This document shows positions 12,153 to 24,266 of a DNA stretch of 48,275 nucleotides, one piece after another. The stretch is taken from contig WELB01000153.1 in NCBI GenBank assembly GCA_009602725.1, positions 221,627-269,901 on the forward strand, given 5' to 3'. The DNA is from Spirogloea muscicola. Taxonomy: Eukaryota > Streptophyta > Zygnematophyceae > Spirogloeales > Spirogloeaceae. The position numbers and the translations under genes were made by a program. The notes below the pieces were generated by a model. That model searched no databases. It was not told the DNA's origin and saw only the letters and a program-made list of their open reading frames with translations. Each line of letters opens with the position of its first letter. Positions within the stretch are counted from its first letter, which is position 1.

Positions 12153-12250
12153 AAGGGCTCGCCCATTGAGGATAGGGGCTGGAAAAGCCAGCCCAAAAAA
12201 GAATGAACTAAGTACGAGAAGGGGACCAGGGAAAGCAAGCAAAGTAAGCT
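12153..12250 (-). mobile_element. Retroelement 3' UTR tail with stem-loop
   Basis: It carries the family 3' tail on the minus strand, with the hairpin GGGCTGG/CCAGCCC at 12176-12194 and the flanking TACGAGAAGGGG motif. The same tail occurs at 40.4, 40.6 and 41.45 kb. Confidence 0.6.
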
Positions 12251-12325
12251 CCCATTTGCTGTAGTCTGTTGCATAGCTGTGTGATTTTTGGCGCCTTTCG
12301 GCAAATTAAGCCTTGTTCGCTCTAC

Positions 12326-12375
12326 CTGGGCTGGCTATTCACAACCCCCGCCCCCTTTGAAAGAGCTCAGTTCTT
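12326..12375 (+). mobile_element. Isolated retroelement 3'-end motif
   Basis: A GGGCTGGCTATTCACAACCC motif is followed by CGCCCCCTTTGAAAGAGC, matching the 3' ends at 4.24 and 11.57 kb. No coding part is attached. Confidence 0.4.
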
Positions 12376-12425
12376 TCACCGGGGGGGAAATTGAAACAAT
12401 GAAAGAATAGAGAAGGGTAGGCACG

Positions 12426-12634
12426 ACCAGCTGGGTTGCAGGCCGACTTGCGTTGCACGCCTGCAAAGCTTCCCTCAAAGACCACTGCGTGCAGACGACG
12501 TCATAGATATAGTAGCCAGGCAACCGAACCGGACCCGTACCCTCTGCTTGAGCTGCGCTACACGAGTATGACGACACGAGAGCGTCTTACTAGAGGGCCA
12601 CGTCCATCCTTCTGAGAGTTCGGCACGGCGGAGG
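12426..12634. repeat. 3' flank shared by kinase genes 1 and 2 (copy 2)
   Basis: This is the partner of 5027-5222 and lies directly downstream of the kinase 2 stop codon. Confidence 0.7.
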
Positions 12635-15600
12635 TCATGCTGGCCGAGCCCCAAAACTGCGAAGGTCCTCCAGGAGCTGGACGACTTGGCCCATCGATGG
12701 CCGCGAGGACGGAGCCTGCCGGGTGCACGCCAGCCCCACCTTGAGCATGCCCAGCATCTCGTCTGCTAGTTCACCGCTCTGCGGCCCAGCCACGGGGACA
12801 AACCCATTGGCTGCCACGAGCCGCAGTAGCAAGGGGTCGAGGAAGGCAGTCAGGGGCGCTTTCTCCCGCAGCAGGCGGTTGACCCAGTGCACCAAGCTGC
12901 CATCGCTTTCTGCTGCAGCAAACCGCAAGTCGGTGGGCTTGCAACCAGTAACAAGTCGCAGCAGCACAATACCGAAGCTGAAGACGTCGGTCTTCTCATT
13001 CACCTGGCCGCTAGAGGCATATTCTGGAGCAAGATACCCAATTGTACCTGGATTTGCAGCAACAGAAATGCTTGAGCGTGCAGCTGCAATCAAGAACCCA
13101 TTTTGACATTAGCATGATAGCATGTCAATGAGAGCAGGTAGCACTCCGCCTCACCAGCCACTGCCGTGCTCATGTGCGTGTCTGTCAGATCGAAATGCTT
13201 GGCGAGGCCAAAGTCGGCAACACGAGCCTCGCCCTCTTCACTGAGCAGGATGTTTGCCGGCTTAATGTCACGGTGTACCACTCTAGGTGTGCACTCCTCG
13301 TGCAAATACCTGTAGGAGAGTTTTGAACTATCAGTGATGCCTGCTGTAGGGACATGCAGAAACACTCTAAGCCGGGGAAGTGTATCTGAACGATGGAAGA
13401 CATGCAATAGATGTCGGGAAAGACATCGCTGCGACAGCTCCCCACCTGATCCCGCGAGCAGCACCTAGTGCAACTCTGCAGCGGAACGTCCAGGGCTCCA
13501 TCATGGCCAGCCGGGTGGTCACCGTGTCGAGCGCGTCCTCCAGGCTGCCGCCACTCATGAAGTCGTATATGATAAGGAGCTCTTTGGTGGCCGATGGGCC
13601 AGAGCTGGCATAGTAGCCTCGCAGCGAGACTAAGTTTATGTGTTTGATGCCGCCAAGCGTCTCCACCTCCGCCAGGAACTCCTTGTGCCCCTGCCCTGCG
13701 CCCGTCACCAGCTTTTTGACAGCCAGCGCCAGGCCCGACGGCAGGATTGCCCTGCAATGATGAGGTGTCACGTGGTCTTTGTCTCAATTTCAGAAGGAGA
13801 TCTAGACGTCAGCTTCAGGAAGCTGGATAGTGACAGTGCCTATCAAAGCTATCAAGAATGGTAAATTCATATGAGGACCTCTGAGATAAGAACTTACTTG
13901 TACACGGAGCCAAACCCGCCGCGTCCAATGAGGTGTGCCTCACTGAAGTTGTCTGTGGCAGTAAGAAGGTCGTCTATGGTGAACTGGCTCTTGCCCTGGC
14001 CAAGAAAGAGCACCAGGCCTGTCCTGAGCGGGCTCCCATGGAGCCCGCCTGAGCTGCCCTTTGACTGCCGGAGTGCACTGGGCGTCCACAGACAAGGCTG
14101 GAGAAGTGTGAACAAAAACGCCTCGTTGCTACCGAGCTTCAGCCTCAGGACAACAAGGACCAGTGCCACCACCACTGCTGCTGCACCAATGACAATGACA
14201 ACAACCACTCCTGTGGAGATGCTTGAAGATTCGGACTTCACAGGGGCACATGGTGGAAGAGGGCCCCCGCACAGGCCCGCGTTTCCAGCATAGCTGGTGG
14301 CCTTGAAGGCCGTCAAGGCGCCCACAGTAGGCACGGCACCGCTGAGGTTGTTGTAGGAGACGTTGAAGTAGGTCAGCATGGCAATGTTGCCAAGAGCGCT
14401 AGGAATTGCCCCGTTCAGCTCGTTGGTGGAAAGGTCAAGGGCCTGCAGGAAGGGCAGCTGGCCAAGAGTCGCCGGGATGGGGCCATACAATTTGTTGGTA
14501 TGCAGCGACAGGCGCCGCAGATTCACCAGGCCACCGAGGCTTGCTGGCACTGTGCCCGACAGCTGCGGGGGGTACACAGGAGCTTGCTGAGCCCTCTCAT
14601 TCAAGCTTTCAGGTGTTGATAGCGAGGAAGCCGAGGATCGATGCTCACTCAAGGAAGCACTAACAGCTTTGGAAGCATACGTGCATTGTAGGGTCGAAGC
14701 TCACTTGATTGTCATCGAGCTGGAGGTACTGCAGGTTAGTAAGATTGCTGAGGTCGGGTGGGAGCAGCCCGCTGAAAGCATTGCCAGACAGGTTCAGGCT
14801 GTACAGCGTGTTGTAGAGGCCACTACCGCCGGGGATGATGTCTCCGAGCAAGTTGCCAGAGAGGTCCAGCACCACCAAGCTGGGCCCGGCCAGCACATCG
14901 GAGGGCAGGCTGCCAGAGAGCATGTTGTTGCTGAGATCAAGTGCAGACAGGAGTTGGAGGCGTGCAAGCGCAGCCGGGATGGTGCCAGACAGTCGATTGT
15001 TGCCGAGGTACAGGGAGCTGAGGCGCGAGCAGTTGGCAAGCTCCGGCGGAATCAAGCCGCTCAGGGCGTTGTTCCTCAAGGAGAGATACTGCAACTGCCT
15101 CAGAGCTCCGAGCTCATGCGGGATGCCCCCGCTGAGTCGGTTGGCAGTGAGTTCCAAGCCCTGCAGATTGTGCAGTGTTCCAAGCTCCCGTGGAATTGTA
15201 CCCGTCAGCTCGTTTACCGCCAGGGCGATGTTTTGCAGCGAGTGCAGACCACTGAAGCTTGCTGGGATGCTCCCATTGAGCCCATTGATGGAGACATCGA
15301 GGCGCTGCAGCTTGGCCAGGCTGCCGAGGGCTGCCGGGATCGCCCCTGTGAGCTTATTGTCGAAGAGGTACATGAGCTGGAGACGGTGAAGCGCCCCGAG
15401 GCTTGCTGGGATGCTACCCGTGAGCCGGTTGTTGTACAGCCGCAGGTCGGTCATCGCCGAGAGTTGGCCGAGCTCTGGCGGAATGCTGCCAGTCAGGCGG
15501 TTGCTGTAGAGGCTGAGGAGGGTGAGCGCCGACAGATTGCCAATTGTCGGCGGAATGCTGCCTGTGAGCCGATTGTCGTTGAGCCACAGATACTGGAGCA

Positions 15601-16345
15601 AGGGCAGGTCGCCAAGGCACGCTGGGATGGTGCCGGTCAGCCTGTTATAGTGAAGGTACAGGATCTCCAGGACGCGGCATTTGCAAATGCTTTGTGGGAT
15701 TGGACCCACGAAGGCCCAGCTGAATGAGAGGTCCAGCGACCTCAGGGCCGGCACGCCAGTGGTGTCGGGGATGCGGCCGCTGAAGTTGTTCGTGCCAAGC
15801 AGGAGGTAGAGGAGCGTTGGCAGCGACCCATTGGTGAGGCATGGCGGGAGGCTGCCCGTGAGGCGATTAGATTCCAGATGCAAGAGAACTATGGCCGAGG
15901 CATTGCAGAGTGCCGCCGGCACGCCGCCGGAGAGGGAGTTGTATGCGAGGCCCACGAAGCTGAGGCGCCGCAGGCGGCCCAGCGCCGGCGGGATGGCCCC
16001 GCCGAGGCTGTTGTTGTACAGCAGGAGCTGCTGCAGCGCCGCCAGGTCGCCAAGCTCCGGCGGGATGGGCCCCGAGAGGGCATTGGTGCCGAGGTTGAGC
16101 TGCTCCAGCGCCGCCAGGCCGCCGAGCGCGCCGGAAATGCCGCCGGACAGCCCGGACGCCTCGAGGTTCAGCTCCGTGACGCGGCCGCGGCGGCACCTGA
16201 CGCCCACCCAGGCGCCGCCGCTGCCGTTGCCGCAGGGCCCGGCGCCGCCGGGTGCCCAGCCGGCGAGGACGCCGCGGGGGTCGCGCACGCCGTCCTTGAA
16301 GGCCAGCAGCGCCGTCTCGTCCGCCGCGCCATCGCTGCCAGCCAA
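12635..16345 (-). CDS. LRR receptor-like Ser/Thr kinase, copy 2 (intact)
   Basis: Exons are 12635-13047, 13155-13309, 13446-13751, 13898-14562 and 14705 to about 16345, with GT-AG introns in phases 0, 2, 2 and 1. The coding sequence is open for 1059 residues from the LRRNT ([10 protein letters not shown]) to the stop. The long exon encodes about 20 LRRs; the next one has three more LRRs, a CGGPLPPC cysteine cap, a transmembrane helix ([20 protein letters not shown]) and the glycine loop. The kinase has GRGGFGSVY, the VK lysine, [14 protein letters not shown] and APEY, and is an RD type. It should act as a plasma-membrane receptor; the ligand is unknown. No ATG lies in frame upstream of 16345 before a TGA, so the signal peptide must come from a separate upstream exon or be lost near the N gap. 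This is the reference copy for judging its neighbours. Confidence 0.88.
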
Positions 16346-16562
16346 GCCACCGCCGCAGCGTCAGCGCGACGACCGGCCGCGGCGAGCGCAGAGATGTAAT
16401 TGCGCAGCGGAATCACAATTCGTCCGACGAGCTGCCGCCACAGGCGCTGCGGCTTGCAGCGCGAGCTCGGCAGCGCCCGTGGGCGGGAGCCTCGGCGTGG
16501 CCAGCGCCGGGCTTCGAATGCGGAGCAAGGCGGCGGCGGCGGCTGGCAAGCGCGGCGGCGGC

Positions 16563-16793
16563 NNNNNNNNNNNNNNNNNNNNNNNNNNNNNNNNNNNNNN
16601 NNNNNNNNNNNNNNNNNNNNNNNNNNNNNNNNNNNNNNNNNNNNNNNNNNNNNNNNNNNNNNNNNNNNNNNNNNNNNNNNNNNNNNNNNNNNNNNNNNNN
16701 NNNNNNNNNNNNNNNNNNNNNNNNNNNNNNNNNNNNNNNNNNNNNNNNNNNNNNNNNNNNNNNNNNNNNNNNNNNNNNNNNNNNNNNNNNNNN
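16563..16793. other. Assembly gap (231 N)
   Basis: A run of Ns within GC-rich sequence upstream of kinase 2. The first exon of kinase 2 may lie beside or inside it. Sequence on the far side (16794-16920) resembles 9465-9550 upstream of kinase 1. Confidence 0.99.
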
Positions 16794-16912
16794 ACCCTGG
16801 CCCAGCGCCGCCGCCTTTGCGGCGCCTGCACGTGCTTGGCCTCGTTGACCGGCTTGGACTGCCGAGCCGACATCCGCTGACTCACAAGGCAGCTGGTGAC
16901 TTGAGGACGTGC

Positions 16913-16918
16913 CACGTG
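16913..16918. promoter_or_regulatory. CACGTG (G-box core) upstream of kinase 2
   Basis: It lies in a GCCACGTGTTAC context, at a place equivalent to the G-box upstream of kinase 1. Function is inferred only. Confidence 0.25.
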
Positions 16919-17029
16919 TTACATCAATCGTTCTTTCGTGAATGTCTTAGAAGACTCGCCGAAAGAATGACGATGACTCTATCAAGTATGCGGCGATGGC
17001 TGTAGAGAGAGAAGTAGTGGCCAGCCCAG

Positions 17030-18080
17030 ATACGTAAGAACAATGTTGGAAGGGGCTAGAAAGGCGCTGAATTTATGCAAGAGAGAGTGCTCGTGAACTC
17101 AAGAGGGGAGGCGGAAGCAAGCACGTACACTGCTTGGTGGAAGAAAACGTAAAAGAATCCAGAGGGACTGGGGAAGAAGCGCTGTCTCAGAGCTTGATCA
17201 GGATGGAGGACTTAGTGACCACGAGGGAGGAGCCGCAAAGCCGAAAGGTAGCAGCTGGAAAGCAATCCCTTTGAGGAAAGCCAAGGCCGCAACTACGAGC
17301 ACGGCCGGCACGCGGGTGCAAGGAGTGGGCCATGGACCGCTGGAGGGAGATAGAGAGGCGCGTAGGACCTGAGCTAAGAGCCAGCGGCGTTTGAAGTCAG
17401 CGCTGCTCAACTCGCCTGCACAAGGTTTAGGGGCGTTCGAAACCCTTACATCAACAGAAAAGCTTCCTCTCTACGGCCGCAAGTGGGAGCGACTTTTTGG
17501 CTGGTCACAGCCATCGCCTTATATTGAAACAGCTGTTCTGAATAGTTAATAGCAGGCGGAAACGAGAGAAGAAGCTCTCCAACAGAAAGCTCCTTCACAG
17601 AGAAAAGAAAGCTCTTCCAAGGGGGCAACACTTGTGTACGAGAGAGGCAAGCCCAGTTGAGTGGACAAGTCCGAAGAAGCCGGCAAGTGCAAAACCGCAG
17701 TGGCTACTGCGAGTGGGTGTTCTATAAGAGCAAGTCAGCAGCCGAGAGTCCGAGTATTTAGGAGCCAAGAAAGATCTGCCACGCCGAGACCTGAGGCGGC
17801 AGCCAAAGAGCGGCCTGCCTGCGAAGAGAGAGAGAGAGGGGCCCAGAAATGCAAACCAAGCGTGGAAGGCTACTTCGAATGGGTGCCCGAAAAGCTGGAA
17901 AACAGTCATCCAAGACCCAGATGCGGCAGCCAAGGCGCGGCCTGCCCGCAAATGCACGGCAAATGCCTGGGAACCCCGGAGCAAGATGGAGAGGTGCGGA
18001 ATGGAGAGGTGCCGAAGGAGGGCCCAGATGTCATCGCAGCCGTTGTCACCAAACATTATTGAAACCAGATTACTCACGAA
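17030..18080 (-). mobile_element. Two decayed retroelement C-terminal fragments
   Basis: On the minus strand near 17200-17400 a broken frame shows RRW, a LSLQRSMAHSLHPRAGRAR-like stretch and a degraded end. Near 17700-18080 a second shows ILLRGSQAF, then VHLRAGRALAAASG and a LLTCSYRT end, matching the family C-terminus. They fill the interval between kinase copies 2 and 3. Nothing else was recognised between 16920 and 17030. Confidence 0.5.
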
Positions 18081-18226
18081 GTCGGCGGAGGAGGCGGGGA
18101 CGCGGTTGGCAAGGCTGCAGGCGCTGGTGGAGCATAAGTACGCGAATCACATTGTCAGCATCAGGAGAAGCAATACATCATCTATTCCTGAAGGAGGCCG
18201 AATACGAGGTCAACATCACGAGGTGA
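18060..18226 (+). other. Open frame with a strong splice donor, unidentified
   Basis: A frame containing AEEAGTRLARLQALVEHKYA runs up to a GTGAGT donor at about 18223. It could be an orphan exon. No family was recognised and no partner exon was found before kinase 3; the rest to 18922 shows no gene. Confidence 0.2.
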
Positions 18227-18922
18227 GTGACATGTGGTTAGTCTTCTACGTGCGCCCTTCACAATGTTGGACACGCACGGGCGCACTTGCTCACAAATGG
18301 CGGCTGCTCATCAACACCTTGTATACGGTGTCACCATTGCAAGCACATTGCCTGGTGCCCGTGCGCCCCCTCGGCCAATCAGGTCACTGGCTCCTGCCTA
18401 CATATGGGCAAGGCCACGAAGTAGACCAGTACATCGACAAGCCAGCTGGCCAGCTTTCTTATCAGATATTGTGCATGTGCATAAGTTCTGCAAGCATTGG
18501 GTGCAATTGGAGCTTCTTCTAGCATATGATAAAGAGGTGCAGGCTTATCCTCATATAAGCATCCAACAACAGCTAAGCTGATGTTTGGTGCTTGCCTGCT
18601 TGGACAGATGTTGCACGATAAGCCTCGGAACCCCACGTGTGTTGCAGCATGTTCAAATTCTGTAATATTGATACACTTCCTGCACATTCAGCCATGGTCA
18701 CTTTCCTTCGTAGAGCATGCGCTGCAGCTTGACTGCATGGGCATTGGCTCTTCTTGAGAGATGAGTGCTGCTCAAGAGTTGCAAAAGGGTGAATACATGA
18801 AAATGCTGAATGATGGCCTAAGTCATGGTGCTGGAGACTACAAGGACAACCAGCATCGCTCAAATTCTAAGTGATCAATGAGGATGTATGGTTGATAACG
18901 AATGGCTTTTGCTCATGTCTAT

Positions 18923-21900
18923 CTACATTAAGGGCACACAAGGTAACTCGGACTCGCTGCCGTAACCTTGCTTCTCTACATGCCCAGGTAGCTGTAAAGC
19001 TGGCCGGGAGCCAAAGCTGCGAAGATCCTCCAGCAGCTGGACAACATGGCTCATTGACGGCCGTGAGGCCGCAGCTTGCTGCGTGCACACCAGCCCAAGC
19101 TTGAGCATGCCGAACATCTCCTCCTCCAGCTCGCCGCTCTGCGCTGCAGCCGCAGGGTTGGCGCTGTTGTCGGCTAGGAGTGCCAGCAGAGTGGGGTCTA
19201 GCAGGGAACTTGAAGGTGCGCCCTCCTGCAGCAGACGTGCAACCCAGAACACTATGCTGCCATCGCCATCAACTGACGCAAACTGGATGTTGGTAGGCTT
19301 GCGTCCTGTGACGAGCTGCAGCAGCACTATGCCAAAGCTGAAGACGTCGCTTTTTTCATTCACCTGGCCACTCACCGCATACTCGGGTGCCAGGTACCCA
19401 ATTGTACCTGGCAAGGTGATGCAATCAGGAAAAATGCTTCAGCGAGCAGGTCTGTGCAAGAGCACAAGCGTGCCAGACCAGAAACACAGGGCGGCCCCAT
19501 ACATACTATATTAGGTATGACAGGCCCAATGCTACTTGGCTCACCAGCTACAACTGTGCTGACGTGTGTGTCTGTGATATCGAAATGCTTGGCAAGGCCA
19601 AAGTCAGCCACGCGAGCCTCGCCCTGCTCAGTGAGCAGGATATTTGCCGGCTTGATATCACGATGCACCACTCTTGGCGTGCACTCCTCGTGCAAGTATC
19701 TGTGACGGTGGTCCACAGGTTGTTTATGCCACAAGAGCAATGCAGAGCAAATGCTGCCTGTCAGCACAAATATGTGACGACTACTGAGAGGAGTAGATGC
19801 ACATATGCAGGATGTATGTGTATGATAGCATAGTACCTGATCCCGCGAGCTGCGCCTAGTGCTACTTTTCGGTGGAATGCCCAGGGGTCAAGCTTGGCGA
19901 GCAGGGGAAGGTTCTTATTAAGCGCTTCCTCCAAGCTGCCGCCGTTCACGTAGTCATAAATAATAAGGAGCTCCTGATTGGCAGATGGGCCAGAGCTGGC
20001 ATAATAGCCCCGCAGCGCCACCAGGTTGATGTGCTTGATGTTGCTGAGTGTCTCCACCTCTACGAGGAATTCCTTGGGCCCCTGGTTCCCGCCCGTCACC
20101 AGCTTTTTGATTGCCAGAACCAGGCCCGACGGGAGCACCGCTCTGCGAAGGTGGAAACGAAATCAGGAAGAGTGACCCCTTGACTCTAAGTGACAAGGAA
20201 AAGAGGTGAGAAAGCATAGACTCAAGCCACGAAGCAGGCTAGCTTCATTGTAGGACAACTGAAGTGCATAATTACTTGTAGACGGAGCCAAAGCCACCAC
20301 GGCCTATGAGGTGTTCGTTGCTGAAATTCTCTGTTGCAGCCAGGATGTCGTCCATGGTGAACTGGCTCTTTTCATGGGAAAGAAAGTGCACCAGGCCCGT
20401 GCGGTATGCTTTGCCGCTGCTGCTTTCAGACAACCCCGTGCTGTCTGTAGCTAGAGACCACCGGATTGCTTTGGATGACAATAACCAATCTAAGAAATGC
20501 AGACTAGAAGGGTTCTCCTTGTGAGCTCGCATCTGCTTGACCAAGACGAGGCCCAGTACCACCACTACTGCTGCAGCAGCAATCGCAATGCCTACAATGC
20601 CTCCAGTGGAGAGGCTTGGGGAGCTACGGTGGGAGAACGACATCGAGGTGCATGGAGGGAGGGGCCCGCCGCACAGGCCCGCATTGCCCAAATAGCTGCT
20701 GGCATTGAACGCCGCAAAGACGCCAGTTGTGGGCACGGCGCCACTGAGGTTGTTGGTGGAGACGTTAAACTGGGTCAGGTTGGCAATGCTGGCGAGTGTA
20801 GCAGGAATACCACCATCCAGCTTGTTGGCAGACAGGTCCAAATTTTGCAAGAACGGCAGCTGCCCAAGCGTCGGTGGGATGGCTCCATGGAAGTGGTTGG
20901 CGTGCAGTGACAGGCTCCGCAGATTGACAAGCGCGCCGAGGCTCGCCAGCAACAGGCCCGACAGCTGCGGCAGAGTGCTCACAAGCTCGAATTAGACCTG
21001 ACTGGCCTGCTCATTTTACAAATTTCAATATGAAGCTGTAAGGCCGTCGCAACTTTAGTAGGCAGCACAAGAGATCTACCAGCAGGTGGGTCATGCTCTG
21101 ACGGAGTTCACCTGATTGTTATCAAGCTGGAGATACTGCAGGCTTGTCACATTCCCAAGATCAGATGGGAGCAACCCGCTGAAGTTGTTGCTGGACAGGT
21201 CGAGGCTGTAGAGCGTGCTGTGAGTGGCGGCTCCAGTAGGAATGCTGCCGCCGAGCCTGTTGCTCGAGAGGTCCAGAACAACCAGGCTGGGCGCGGCCAG
21301 CAGCTTGGAGGGCAGGCCACCAGAGAGCGTGTTGTTGCCCAGGTAGATTCCGGACAGGAGCAGGAGGCGCGAGAGCGCTGGCGGAATGCTGCCTGACAGC
21401 CTAATGCTGCTGAAATCAATTGTGGTGAGGTGCGAGCAGTTGGCGAGCTCCATCGGAATGGTGCCCGTGAAGTTGTTGTCACTAAGGCTGAGGATCTGCA
21501 GCTGACGTAGAGCTCCGAAGCTGCGCGGTATGGCACCGGTCAGCCGATTGCTGGGCACTCCAAAGTTCTGAAGCCTGTGCAGGCTGCCAATCTCTGGGGG
21601 AAGCCCACCCGAAAGGTCGTCGAAGCCCATGTTGAGATTTACCACTGATCGCAAGCTGCCAAGACTCGCAGGAATGCTGCCATTGAGCCGATTGAAGGAG
21701 AGGTCGAGCCGTTGCACCGAGGCTAATCTGCCAAGGGTTGCAGGGATTGGCCCCGTGAGGCTGTTATTGAAGAGGTACAGAAACAGCAGTCGGGGGGAGA
21801 GCGCCGAGGCCTGCTGGGATGCTGCCAGTCAGGAAATTGTTGTACAGCCGCAGATATTGTAGCTTCCTGAGGCCGCCAAGCTGCGGTGGGATGCTGCCGG

Positions 21901-22694
21901 TCAGCCCGTTGGTGTTGAGCGCAAACATGGTGACCAACGACAGGTTGCCAAGTGTCGGGGGGATGCTGCCGGTAAGCAGATTGCCACTGAGCAACAGCGT
22001 GGTTAGCGGAAGGGCGCCGAGGCACGCCGGAATTCTGCCACTCAGGCTGTTGTACGGGAGCTTCAGCTCAACCAGCAGGCGGCACTTGCAGATGCCGTGC
22101 GGGATTGGGCCCGAGAAGCTGTTGTAGGACACGTCGATGCCCCTGAGCACTGGCACGCCCGTCGGGTCAGGAACATGGCCGCTCAGCTGGTTGTTTGCGA
22201 GCTTGAGGTACAAGAGCAAAGGCAGCGAGCCGCTGGTGAGGCACGTGGGCACAGCGCCGGCGAGGCCGTTGCCCTGCAGGTCGAGGACCAACAGCGCCGA
22301 GGCATTACAGAGTGCCGCCGGCACGGCGCCGGTGAGGGAGTTGATGCCAAGCTCCAGGAAGTTGAGGCGCTGCAGGCTGCCCAGCGCCGGCGGGATGGCG
22401 CTGTCGAGGCTGTTGTTGTACAGCAGGAGATACTGCAGCGCCGACAGGCCGCCGAGCGCCGGCGATATGGGGCCCGACAGGAAGCTGAGGTCGAGCTGCT
22501 CCATGGCCGCCAGCTTGCCGAGCTCGGCGGAGACGCGCCATACAGGCCGAATGCCTGGAGGCTGAGGAGCGTGACGCGGCCGCCGCGGCAGGTGACGCCC
22601 GCCCAGCTGCCGTTGCCGGCGCCGCAGGGGCCGCCGCCGTCGCCGCCGCCGGCGGTGGCGGCGGCGGCGGAGACGTCTTGTCCGTGGCTGGATT
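18923..22694 (-). CDS. LRR receptor-like Ser/Thr kinase, copy 3 (LRR exon with frameshifts)
   Basis: Exons are 18923-19407, 19545-19699, 19837-20142, 20276-20964 and 21112 to about 22694. Intron positions and phases match copies 1 and 2, and the internal kinase exons are again 306 and 155 bases. The kinase region is intact ([33 protein letters not shown]) and extends 24 residues beyond the other two. The transmembrane helix is [20 protein letters not shown]. The LRR exon needs two one-base corrections: one at a six-G run (21792-21797), the other near 22530-22540 just after the LRRNT. The LRRNT keeps its [13 protein letters not shown] core but lacks the ALLAFKD stretch seen in the other copies. 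It is more diverged than copies 1 and 2 and may be an older duplicate. It diverges from PrimPol, with about 150 bases between. Confidence 0.8.
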
Positions 22695-22850
22695 CAGAGC
22701 CCTCAGACGGCGCGAATCAAAGCTGGCGGACCGTCGGCGGCTCACCAATCGTCCTCTGGCGGAGGCGTGGGCACCTCGTGGCGCGTGCTTGGCAACGCTT
22801 GCCGTGCTTGGTTGCTCCACATTGCCACGACGGGGACCAAGCTAGAGCCG

Positions 22851-24116
22851 ATGAGCGAAAAGAAGTGTTGCCGCGTGCTGGCAAAGCCAAGGCCGTCGGG
22901 GGACGCGGCGCAGCTCCTGCGATGCTACATCAGGGGCCGGAAGGACGGCCGACCAGCAGGAGCCAGTGAGTGCTCGTTTGTGAGGAACTTGCACTGATGA
23001 CTGCGTGCAATAGAGCTTCCAACAGGAACCGCTGCAGACGACCCCTCAGCCGGCTCAATCTCCAGTTGCTGAGCTCCGACCCTGACCGCGTCGTTACTGT
23101 GAGTGCCGCCGCTGAGGGGGCCTCGTCCTGCAGACTGATCATATCTTGTGTCAATGCTGATCTGCGCCTCCGCAGGGAATACCACACAGGAGCAGGCGTT
23201 GGCTGAGCTGACGAGGAGAAGAAAGCACACCAAAAAACCCATATCTCAGCTGAGGACTCCCAAGGGTGATGATTCTTGTGATCAGCCAAATCTAGCAGAC
23301 CTGGGACCTGATGCACCTGAAGCAGATTGGTCAGGCCGTGACGACGACGCCAGCAGAGATTGCAAACGTTCTCATCAAGAGCTTGAGCAGACAGGACCTT
23401 GCACTCAAGCTGAGATAGCTGAAAGCTTGTCAACTGTAGCCGAGGCAAGAACTGTCATCATGGCACCACAAGCTTTCTATGGAGCTGGACGGAGGATCTC
23501 TGCCACCAGCTGCGGCGCAAACTTTGCACGGCTTCTTCGAGAAATCAGACTGAACGTGCGCACCATGCAGAAGATAACACCAAGGTAGAGTGCTTTCACT
23601 GCTTGATGTGACAAAGCCCTCCTTAACTCCGCACCTCCTTCTGCTGATATGTCCTGCTATTACACTTGTTGATAACATCCTGGATCTTGATGACGGGGTG
23701 GCACAGTGAAGTGGTCTGGACAACCTTTCCTCGCCAGGAGATGGCAATCGCTTTCGCGGACAACCATGCCAACAACAGTGAGGGCTCCCCTTTAGCAGTC
23801 TTCACATACCAGGGTCATGCAACAGGACAACGCAGATTTCTTGTCACCACCTACCAGGAGTTTTCAAGGAGGTACTGCATCAGTCCTTCTGCAGCTGCTA
23901 CATGGACTCACTTGCCAAATGGGTCAACCAGGACAGTCCATCTTAGAATTGTCCATTGACAATGTACTTCTTTGCAGGGACCATGGCAGTCGTTGTGCTG
24001 AAGGAGTTGCCTGAGTGTGGAGTCAGTATATATCATCAATGATACTGCTTGATTGTAATGACAGGTACTTTTTGATGGATCCTGCACACCGCCACCACTA
24101 TGAGATCATTCGAGAG
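22851..24116 (+). CDS. PRIMPOL: PrimPol-type primase-polymerase, N-terminal part only
   Basis: Proposed exons are 22851-22965, 23176-23584, 23707-23871 and 24065-24116, with compatible phases (247 codons). Exons 3 and 4 identify it: VVWTTFPRQEMAIAFAD, then GQRRFLVTTYQEFSRRY, then DPAHRHHYEIIRE. This is the start of the archaeo-eukaryotic primase domain of PrimPol, the enzyme that reprimes stalled forks in nucleus, mitochondria and possibly plastids. Exon 2 is a low-complexity, charged N-terminal region. The next expected block, with the catalytic DxE acids (HLYFDLE), is absent: after the donor at 24117 there are 150 unremarkable bases, then an N and retroelement DNA. The gene is cut by an assembly join or by insertion. 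Exon 1 rests only on the ATG and matching splice phase. Confidence 0.75.
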
Positions 24117-24266
24117 GTATGTGAATGACAATGTACTCCTACAAAAGTAGAAGCTCTACTGGGTTGCTTCAGAATAAAACCTGATACTGATGGTGCTACC
24201 CTTCAATCAGTATCCAGCTTGTAACTTTTACAAGTAGTGTCAAGAGCATGGCTCCAAGTTGGTTAG

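Noticed and set aside
14669-15727. 352-codon plus-strand frame antisense to kinase 2
   Set aside because: Same reason: it is a mirror of the LRR exon with no independent motif.
22097-22969. 290-codon plus-strand frame over the LRR exon of kinase 3
   Set aside because: It is an antisense shadow of the LRR repeats; its repetitive pattern mirrors the leucine-rich units.
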